DNA from: Hyphomonadaceae bacterium
GTDB taxonomy: Bacteria > Pseudomonadota > Alphaproteobacteria > Caulobacterales > Aquidulcibacteraceae
Assembly: GCA_019753175.1 (NCBI GenBank)
Contig: JAIELK010000001.1
Coordinates: forward strand, 1 to 64,000
Direction: 5' to 3'
DNA: 64,000 bases
Within the stretch, counting starts at the first letter, position 1; each line of letters starts with the position of its first letter. A program made the translations under genes and the position numbers. Of the stretch, positions 58,195 to 64,000 are shown piece after piece. Below the pieces are notes generated by a model that was given only the letters and a program-made list of their open reading frames with translations, made no database searches and was not told the DNA's origin.

Positions 58195-58633
58195 ACATGG
58201 TCCTTCCACGCACATCCGAAAATGAGGTGGAGATCGTCGCCAGCTTCATGCCCGGCAGTTCGATGCGATAGGCGCGCGCGCGCATCTCTGGATCGGTCGG
58301 ATGCGCGACATCATCCATCTGTTGCGCTGCTGGAAATGCCTTTGCCAAACGTTCGTGCAACAGTTTGGTTGCTGCGCGGACATCGTCGCCAAAGAACCAA
58401 ACGTCGCACGCGCTGCCGTGCATATCCACAAACACGCCCTCCTGCCCGGCGGGGTAGAACAATGTGTTCCCTCCTGGCTCAAGCCCCAGCAACGCGCGCT
58501 CATCATCTGTCAGCTGAGCCGGGGGTGCGGGGGTGCGGCCGGCAACGTCGCCCCGGATCATCCTGAGACAGCCGTCGACCACGATCTCCGCCGCCAACGC
58601 AGCCGACGACGTGGGAATTTGAGTATCAGCCAT
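58157..58633 (-). CDS. hypothetical protein
   Basis: 158 residues, cytoplasmic by appearance and not recognised. Features seen: an Ala-rich helix (SAALAAEIVVDGCLRMIRG), a Pro-rich turn (TPAPPAQLTDDERALLG), a compact beta-alpha region (GVFVDMHGSACDVWFFGDDV), and a basic end (FKARVLAQRRLA). It overlaps the convergent neighbour at the 3' ends, and its start faces the beta-hydroxylase gene about 110 bases away. Confidence 0.55.
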   Translation of the reverse strand: MADTQIPTSSAALAAEIVVDGCLRMIRGDVAGRTPAPPAQLTDDERALLGLEPGGNTLFYPAGQEGVFVDMHGSACDVWFFGDDVRAATKLLHERLAKAFPAAQQMDDVAHPTDPEMRARAYRIELPGMKLATISTSFSDVRGRTMFKARVLAQRRLA

Positions 58634-58745
58634 TCAAATCATGCCTCGCTGACGCCGGGGGATGGTGGCATACCGCCGGAGCGACCTCAACATCGCCCGG
58701 CTACTGCCTTGCGCCGCTGCGCCATGCGATCCAGTGTGGCGGCCA

Positions 58746-60011
58746 ATGCAAAGACTGACTCCAGAAGTGCTGGCGTCCCAAGCGGAAATGGCTGAGCGCC
58801 TAGGCCGCAAGGCCGAGGCTGATCGAATTTGGCAGGCGCTGATCGACGAAGCGCCGGACCATCAGCGCGCCGCCTACGCGCGTGGCCGGCGTTTCCTCGA
58901 GGCGGGCGACGCCGCCGCCGCCTTGCCCCTGCTTCAAACAGCCGAAGCCAAGGACCGCAAACACGCTGAAACGCCGCTCTACATCGCGCTGGCCCATCGT
59001 ATGCTCGGGGACCTCGATAGCGCCCTTGCAGCAATCGACCGAGCGCTAGCCCTGGATCCGTATTTCTTCGTCGCCCTCATATCCAAGGCGAGTCTGCTCG
59101 AAGCCAAGGGGAAGCCACGCGCAGCCGCGCGATGCTACGCCGACGCCATCAAGATTGCTCCATCACTGGATGCGCTCGGACCGACGATGCGCATTGCACT
59201 GTCCCGCGCACAAAGCGCAGTCGCGCAAAACGCTTCGGCCTTAGCCGAGCACCTGCACCGCAGCACCGCCCATTTGCGACCCAAGCTCGCAGGAGAGCGC
59301 CTAGAGCGCTTCGACGAGAGTCTGGACATCGTAGCGGGTCTAAAACGCCGCTACGTGCATGATCCGATCCTGTTTTACTATCCGGGTCTGCCTGCGACCA
59401 CCTTCTACGATCGAAGCCTGTTTCCGTGGCTTAAGACGTTGGAGGCAGCGACCCCCGTGATCGTGGAAGAACTGGAAGCCGTCCTTAGAGAGGACAGCAA
59501 TCGCTTTTCGCCCTACATCCAGTTGCCGCCGGAAGCGCCCGTCAATCAATGGCGGCAACTCAATCATTCAATGCTCTGGAGCACTTTCCACCTCTGGCGC
59601 GACGGCGTGAGGCAGGACGCCAATTGCATACGATGCCCGCGCACTGCCGCACTTCTTGAACAATTGCCGATGGCTCATCAACAAGGGTTCGGGCCAACGG
59701 CCTTGTTCTCTGTGCTCAGCCCCCACACCACAATTCCACCGCATACCGGTTCAACCAACGTCAGGTTATTGACCCACTTGCCGTTAATCCTGCCGCCGAA
59801 TTGCCGATTCCGCGTGGGCAATCATGTGCGACAGTGGCGAATGGGCGAGGCCTGGGTGTTCGACGATTCAATCGATCATGAGGCCTGGAACGACAGCGAT
59901 GAGACCCGCGTCATCCTCATCTTCGATGTATGGAACCCACTCGTTAGAGAACCGGAGCGTACACTAATCAGCGCGCTGATGCTTGCCCTCAAGGCATACA
60001 ACGCCGACTGA
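58746..60011 (+). CDS. TPR-aspartyl/asparaginyl beta-hydroxylase-like protein
   Basis: 421 residues. The N-terminal half (about residues 1-150) has TPR helical repeats (MAERLGRKAEADRIWQALID, ALAHRMLGDLDSALAAIDRA). The C-terminal half is an AspH-type 2OG-Fe(II) domain. PHTGSTNVRLLTHLPL gives the iron ligand His333, plus Arg340 and His344, and FDDSIDHEAWN gives the second iron His378 and the partner RVILIFDVWNP. The order TPR then hydroxylase is that of vertebrate aspartyl beta-hydroxylase. The ATG at 58746 was chosen. The stop lies two bases from the end of the convergent sulfotransferase gene. Confidence 0.85.
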   Translation: MQRLTPEVLASQAEMAERLGRKAEADRIWQALIDEAPDHQRAAYARGRRFLEAGDAAAALPLLQTAEAKDRKHAETPLYIALAHRMLGDLDSALAAIDRALALDPYFFVALISKASLLEAKGKPRAAARCYADAIKIAPSLDALGPTMRIALSRAQSAVAQNASALAEHLHRSTAHLRPKLAGERLERFDESLDIVAGLKRRYVHDPILFYYPGLPATTFYDRSLFPWLKTLEAATPVIVEELEAVLREDSNRFSPYIQLPPEAPVNQWRQLNHSMLWSTFHLWRDGVRQDANCIRCPRTAALLEQLPMAHQQGFGPTALFSVLSPHTTIPPHTGSTNVRLLTHLPLILPPNCRFRVGNHVRQWRMGEAWVFDDSIDHEAWNDSDETRVILIFDVWNPLVREPERTLISALMLALKAYNAD

Positions 60012-60013
60012 CC

Positions 60014-61450
60014 TCAACTTAGATCAAGTTGACCGACATAGTCGCGCAGCTCGTCAACGTGGCGTTCGTATCGCCGCCAACGGCCGGACGACTCAGCGTG
60101 CAGCGGTCGGCGCACCTGCCAAACACTGGCGGTCTTGACCAACGCATCGCGCTCGTAAAATGCGAGGCAGTCATCATTCCACGGCAGTCCGCAGAACGCC
60201 AAAACCTCCTCAAGCACCTCGCGCGGACGCCTCACAAACTGATCGTAGTCGAAGTTATGAAGGTCGGCGCCGAAGCGCTCTTTCCAGTGGCGCAGAAGCC
60301 GACGCTCCTGCCCCAGATAGTGAGCAATATCCTGCAGATCGAAAGCATAGCTCATGCTTGGATCGAGATGGAGGAAGAACACCGAAAGGCAGTTGTCCAA
60401 CGGGTCCCGCACGGTGCGGACGATTTTTGCCTCGGGAAACATCGCCTTCAGATCGGCGATCCGAAGGAAGTTGTCCGGCCGTTTGTCGGTGACGAACTCC
60501 GCCGTCGGAAACGCGCGTGCCGCGGACTGCCGATAGAAATCGGCCGCGGCTGCGACTTGCTCGCGGGTCGGATTCGATGCGTTCACGAACTTGCTCAAAG
60601 CCAACGGCAACAGCGCGGTCTCGCCGGCCGCGCTGACTTTTGGATGCGCGGCCAACACTCGCTCCAGCAGAGTCGAGCCGGACCGGAACATGCCGCATAT
60701 GAAGATGACCTGAGGCTTCGCCGGCTCTAGGTTCGCCGCAGGCGGGGTCGGCGTGTCAATCAGCCTCTGGATCAGCGCTTCTTGCCTCGCGCGATCATAG
60801 CGCGGCGCACCCTCACGCGCCGCGCTATTAGCGCGAACATACGTCGAGAACGCCTCATCATAGCACCCGCACTCGTCTAGCGCTCGCGCAAGTGCAAACA
60901 ACAAGCTCGCCCGATCTGGCCCTTTGACATCCGCACGCGCTGTTGCGTCACGAAGCTGTCCGATCACGGGATCGCAATCGGTTTCAAACCGAGTGCAGTT
61001 GGCTAAACGGCTGAGCGCCTCCCAACATTGTGGATGAGCCGTCAAGATGGAGCGGTAGCGTTGCGCGGCGGCGCCTTTCCGCCCGCGATCTTCGTCCAGA
61101 TTTGCGTAATTCAGGGCGGCAGGAAGATAGTGCGGGTTAGACGCCAATGCAGCCAACAATTCCTGCTCTGCAGACACGGCATCGAGCAGGTCGTCAGAGA
61201 GAATGACCGCGCGGTTCAGACGAACCTCCTCCGGGCATTCTATGCCCAGGTCGAGCGCGCGCTGGTACGAGTTCAGGGCTGCCTGCGGCAAGCCGAGCCT
61301 GCGCTGAACCCAGCCGAGATTGTACCAGCTCGGGGCCAAGTCGGGCCTCAGCGCGAGCACCTTTTCGTACGCCGTCGCGGCCTCGCCATAAGCGCCGGCC
61401 TCTCGGAGACGCCCCGCCCGTTCCAGAAGGTGACTGATATCTTCCGTCAT
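60014..61450 (-). CDS. TPR-sulfotransferase
   Basis: 478 residues. Residues 1-210 are TPR repeats (AYEKVLALRPDLAPSWYNLG, LNSYQRALDLGIECPEEV). The C-terminal half is a PAPS-dependent sulfotransferase: FICGMFRSGSTLLERVLAAH is the 5'-phosphosulfate loop, and VRTVRDPLDNCLSVFF is the 3'-phosphate part. Such TPR-sulfotransferases are numerous in Caulobacterales. The acceptor substrate is unknown. The ATG at 61450 was chosen. It converges with the beta-hydroxylase gene and is divergent from the next sulfotransferase-like gene. Confidence 0.88.
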   Translation of the reverse strand: MTEDISHLLERAGRLREAGAYGEAATAYEKVLALRPDLAPSWYNLGWVQRRLGLPQAALNSYQRALDLGIECPEEVRLNRAVILSDDLLDAVSAEQELLAALASNPHYLPAALNYANLDEDRGRKGAAAQRYRSILTAHPQCWEALSRLANCTRFETDCDPVIGQLRDATARADVKGPDRASLLFALARALDECGCYDEAFSTYVRANSAAREGAPRYDRARQEALIQRLIDTPTPPAANLEPAKPQVIFICGMFRSGSTLLERVLAAHPKVSAAGETALLPLALSKFVNASNPTREQVAAAADFYRQSAARAFPTAEFVTDKRPDNFLRIADLKAMFPEAKIVRTVRDPLDNCLSVFFLHLDPSMSYAFDLQDIAHYLGQERRLLRHWKERFGADLHNFDYDQFVRRPREVLEEVLAFCGLPWNDDCLAFYERDALVKTASVWQVRRPLHAESSGRWRRYERHVDELRDYVGQLDLS

Positions 61451-61509
61451 GGCCAGCCGTGCTCTACTGAGGGACTTAACACTTCGCATCGAAGTCTCAA
61501 GGCGAGTTG

Positions 61510-62559
61510 ATGTCGCGCGCGGGCGCTCTCGAAAAACTGCGGCATGATTTGCTCGCCGGACCCAACCTCGTCCCGCACAATCTCAACCTTTCTGCCAACA
61601 ACATCCTTTTGATTCGGCTGTCTGACGAGGCGCTACAAACCGCAAGTTTCCTGGACGAGAGAGTTGTCTCCCCCGAGACGCCAGGCATTTGGGTCAGCGT
61701 CAACACCCTCCGCGAGGCGCTGACGCCACCGCCAATTGTCCCCCCATTGCGCTACATCTTCCACATCGGCCACGTGGGCTCGACGCTGCTCAGCCGCCTG
61801 TTAGGCGAGATTCGTGGTGTCGCAGCGCTGCGCGAGCCCTTCGTGTTGCGCCGGCTGGCCGAGGCGCACGACGCTCTGAACACGCCCCTCAGCCTCTACG
61901 ATCAGCCCGTTTTCGCAAGCCTGACCCGAGATCTGCTGACGCTGCTCGGCAGGTGTTCAGCCGACAAGCGGGCCGTGGTCATCAAACCCACCAGCGCTGT
62001 TGGTCGCATGGCGGACTGGCTCATGGCGCACGCGCCGCAATCACGCTGTGTCTATCTCCACCTCGACGCCGAGCCCTTTCTCGCCGCCGTTCTTGCCGGC
62101 AAGAACTCCATCGTAGACTTGCGTGGCCATGCACAAGAGCGGCTTCGGCGCCTGCTGCGGCTGCGCCCACACCAGCCGGTCGCGCCGCTGTACGCATTAA
62201 GCTCGGGAGAACTCGCCGCCCAAGCGTGGCTCACCGAGACACTGACAATGCGACAACTCGCCAAGAGACTTCCCGACAAGACCAGTCTTGTGTCGTTTGA
62301 TGACTTGCTTGCATCTCCAGCGCTGGTCTTGGCGGCTATCTGCGCGCACCTGGAGCTGGCGGTCGCACCCGGCGAAATCGACGCTGTGTTGGCGGGACCC
62401 ACGCTCACCCGTTACGCGAAAGCGCCGGCGCACGAGTACTCGCCAGCTCTGCGAACTCAATATCTCCGCGAGTCCCGGCAACGCAACGCAGAAGAAATAG
62501 CGCGCGGCCTGCTCTGGATCGACCGCATGCGTGAACAAGGCATAAACCTAGAGGCGTGA
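61510..62559 (+). CDS. sulfotransferase-like P-loop protein
   Basis: 349 residues with FHIGHVGSTLLSRLLGE, a variant of the sulfotransferase 5'-phosphosulfate loop in which the usual R-S-G-T-T is H-V-G-S-T, followed by ALREPFVLRRLAEAHD. The later elements (SRCVYLHLDAEPFLAAVLAG) keep only part of the 3'-phosphate site. The protein may be a diverged or inactive relative. ATG 61510 is used, with AAGGCG upstream. It overlaps the convergent oxygenase gene by 12 bases. Confidence 0.7.
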   Translation: MSRAGALEKLRHDLLAGPNLVPHNLNLSANNILLIRLSDEALQTASFLDERVVSPETPGIWVSVNTLREALTPPPIVPPLRYIFHIGHVGSTLLSRLLGEIRGVAALREPFVLRRLAEAHDALNTPLSLYDQPVFASLTRDLLTLLGRCSADKRAVVIKPTSAVGRMADWLMAHAPQSRCVYLHLDAEPFLAAVLAGKNSIVDLRGHAQERLRRLLRLRPHQPVAPLYALSSGELAAQAWLTETLTMRQLAKRLPDKTSLVSFDDLLASPALVLAAICAHLELAVAPGEIDAVLAGPTLTRYAKAPAHEYSPALRTQYLRESRQRNAEEIARGLLWIDRMREQGINLEA

Positions 62560-63213
62560 CCACCGTCTGGTCAGGTTTTGGCGAACCGCTTCCAACCGCA
62601 TCCTGTTTGCCCAATGCATCTTGCCGCCCTCAAGTGCGCTGATTTCGCCGAGCTCGAACAGCACGTTGCGCTCATCCTCCTCCGGCACCATGCTTTCAAT
62701 GAAGGTGATCGAAACCAAACGCTCGCCCGATCTCACCGCCGCGACTTCATGCAGCGTTGTTGAGGGATAGACGATGGCTGAGCCTGCCTGCGCGCGCAGC
62801 GGCACCGCCTTAGATCCAAGGTGGAGAACCAGTTCTCCGCCTTCATACGTTGCGGCATCGGAGAGAAACACGGTGCACGACAGGTCGGCTCTCAAAATTC
62901 CGTGCGGAGCCGGCATGAGTGCGGCGTCCGCATGCACACCATACTTCATGCCGGCCGTGTAGCGCGCCAACAGGGGCGGCGCGATGCGCTTCGGCAGTGC
63001 GAAGTCGCAGAATTCCCGCGATCGCCTCAGCGCATCATGCACAATGGCCGACGCTTCGGCAGTCGCGCTATCGGCTGGATCGCCCTGCAAATTCTCCTTG
63101 AGCTGAAACGCCGGGTTTGACGCGCGACCGTCAACGAAGCGCGCCGCGGCCGCCAAGGCGCGCAGTTTATGCACTTCATCAGCTGACAGCACCTGCTTGA
63201 TCTCCAAGATCAT
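62548..63213 (-). CDS. PKHD-type 2OG-Fe(II) oxygenase
   Basis: 221-residue Fe(II)/2-oxoglutarate hydroxylase of the YbiX/PiuC group. MILEIKQVLSADEVHKLRA is the family start. ARYTAGMKYGVHADAALM holds the HxD iron motif. LSCTVFLSDAATYEGGELVL and YPSTTLHEVAAVRSGERLVS give the second His and the 2OG-binding Arg, then FIESMV. The start at 63213 overlaps the upstream sulfotransferase stop by ATGA, so the two are coupled. The PKHD group is often linked to iron-uptake genes, but none is seen here. Confidence 0.88.
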   Translation of the reverse strand: MILEIKQVLSADEVHKLRALAAAARFVDGRASNPAFQLKENLQGDPADSATAEASAIVHDALRRSREFCDFALPKRIAPPLLARYTAGMKYGVHADAALMPAPHGILRADLSCTVFLSDAATYEGGELVLHLGSKAVPLRAQAGSAIVYPSTTLHEVAAVRSGERLVSITFIESMVPEEDERNVLFELGEISALEGGKMHWANRMRLEAVRQNLTRRWSRL

Positions 63214-64000
63214 GCGCCTTCTCCCACGCGCGCGGCATCCGATCGTTTTTCTTGACGCTCTCCGCTGACCGGATCGAGGCCATGGCGGCGCAGCGCATCC
63301 GCCAACGGTGTCAGGAATGGCGCATACTTCCCGCCCCCAACATCGCCAAGACGCGGGGGTTTGCGCGCCTGCATTGTGCTGAGGGTGCCGATGACGCGAT
63401 CCGAGAGCCAGTACTTGAGGCACGCAGAGTCCCAGGTAAGCCCGCATGAGTCCAGCAGTGCTGGGCATGCACTCTCGAAGTTGGCGACGAAGTCCTCGTA
63501 TTGGACGGTCACATACCGCTCCCGCATAGTCCGTTCCCAATGCGCCATCAGGCGAGCGTACTCCGTGTAATAGTGGCCGACATTGCGTAGATCCGTCTTG
63601 AACGAAACGAACTTCGAGAACTCGTTTCGAAAGATCGACAAGCCAGTGTCCAAGGGGTTGCGCTTGAGATGCACGACGCGCGCGCTGGGAAACACCAGGA
63701 ACAAGATGGGCAGGGCGTCATAATTCCAGGGGTTCTTGTCTGTGACGAAACTGCGTCCGGAAGTCCCCGGAAGGTCGGCCCAGAAGGCCTCTCTCCAGCG
63801 CCGAACGTGTTCGCTGGTAATGCCCTCGCCGCCGCGCTCTCGCAGGACCGCCAATGCCTCCTGCATCACCCACCGCATCACCGGGCGCTCGCCGCACGCG
63901 ATGACATCGGCGTGCGCGGCAAGAACGCTTTCGATCAGCGTGGTTCCCGATCTCGGCATCCCGACGATGAAGATCGGCGTCGGTTCGTTCTCTGCTTCGA
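63210..64000 (-). CDS. sulfotransferase family protein (partial, 5' end outside window)
   Basis: C-terminal part of a sulfotransferase; the frame continues leftward on the minus strand out of the window at 64000, with EAENEPTPIFIVG leading into MPRSGTTLIESVLAAHADV, the 5'-phosphosulfate loop. VVHLKRNPLDTGLSIFRNEF is the 3'-phosphate site. By analogy with its neighbour it may have an N-terminal TPR part not seen here. It is coupled to the PKHD oxygenase gene. Confidence 0.88.
   Translation of the reverse strand, partial: EAENEPTPIFIVGMPRSGTTLIESVLAAHADVIACGERPVMRWVMQEALAVLRERGGEGITSEHVRRWREAFWADLPGTSGRSFVTDKNPWNYDALPILFLVFPSARVVHLKRNPLDTGLSIFRNEFSKFVSFKTDLRNVGHYYTEYARLMAHWERTMRERYVTVQYEDFVANFESACPALLDSCGLTWDSACLKYWLSDRVIGTLSTMQARKPPRLGDVGGGKYAPFLTPLADALRRHGLDPVSGERQEKRSDAARVGEGA

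Overview
The window is a 64 kb piece of a GC-rich alphaproteobacterial chromosome, most likely from the Caulobacterales/Hyphomonadaceae side of the class. Four things point there: a circularly permuted (two-piece) tmRNA gene whose tag closely resembles the Caulobacter one, an alpha-type SspB adaptor, a perfect TTAA-N7-TTAA CtrA-type box upstream of ftsZ, and a DAP-type murein cluster. The placement is inference; no rRNA is present to confirm it.

Layout. 1-6.6 kb: pyruvate kinase, an SMP-30/gluconolactonase, folate/dTMP genes (folA, thyA) with small membrane proteins between them, a DUF2459 protein and aquaporin Z. 6.6-11.4 kb: permuted ssrA, a GFA-family protein, sspB (the adaptor for the ssrA tag), a membrane protein/RusA pair, fumC, and DUF4169 and RHH proteins. 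11.4-18.9 kb: an accessory stretch with three TIR-domain membrane proteins (TIR with a Cys-rich periplasmic module, TIR-DUF805, TIR-MORN) around an ArsR/SRPBCC pair (the second gene frameshifted) and uvrD. 18.9-28.3 kb: prmA, a small secreted protein sharing its domain with the first TIR protein, a large M24 aminopeptidase, ligA, bamD, lpxC and a helical-repeat protein. 28.4-51.5 kb: the division and cell-wall (dcw) cluster on the minus strand, in transcription order rsmH-ftsL-ftsI-murE-murF-mraY-murD-ftsW-murG, then murC, murB, ddl, ftsQ, ftsA, ftsZ. It is broken up by an ECF sigma operon, a HAD hydrolase and three plus-strand genes. 51.6-57.3 kb: nusG, secE, tRNA-Trp, a VOC protein, an outer-membrane protein, fusA, rpsG, rpsL. 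57.6-64 kb: two unknown proteins, then a cluster of a TPR-aspartyl beta-hydroxylase, three sulfotransferase-like proteins and a PKHD-type 2OG-Fe(II) oxygenase, running off the end of the window.

How the parts fit. The dcw genes carry peptidoglycan precursor synthesis from UDP-MurNAc to lipid II (murC, murD, murE, murF, ddl, murB, mraY, murG) and assembly of the division ring (ftsZ, ftsA, ftsQ, ftsL, ftsW, ftsI). Many neighbours overlap by ATGA/GTGA, which suggests translational coupling. tmRNA and SspB are two parts of one protein quality-control route and lie about 0.6 kb apart.

The most unusual features are: (1) two families of long palindromic elements. One copy sits in frame inside uvrD and one inside prmA, and others supply the C-terminal ends of folA and murC. 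(2) The TIR trio, with a periplasmic domain shared between a TIR protein and a stand-alone secreted protein. (3) The sulfotransferase/hydroxylase cluster at the right edge. Start codons were chosen by ribosome-binding site and family length where several were possible.
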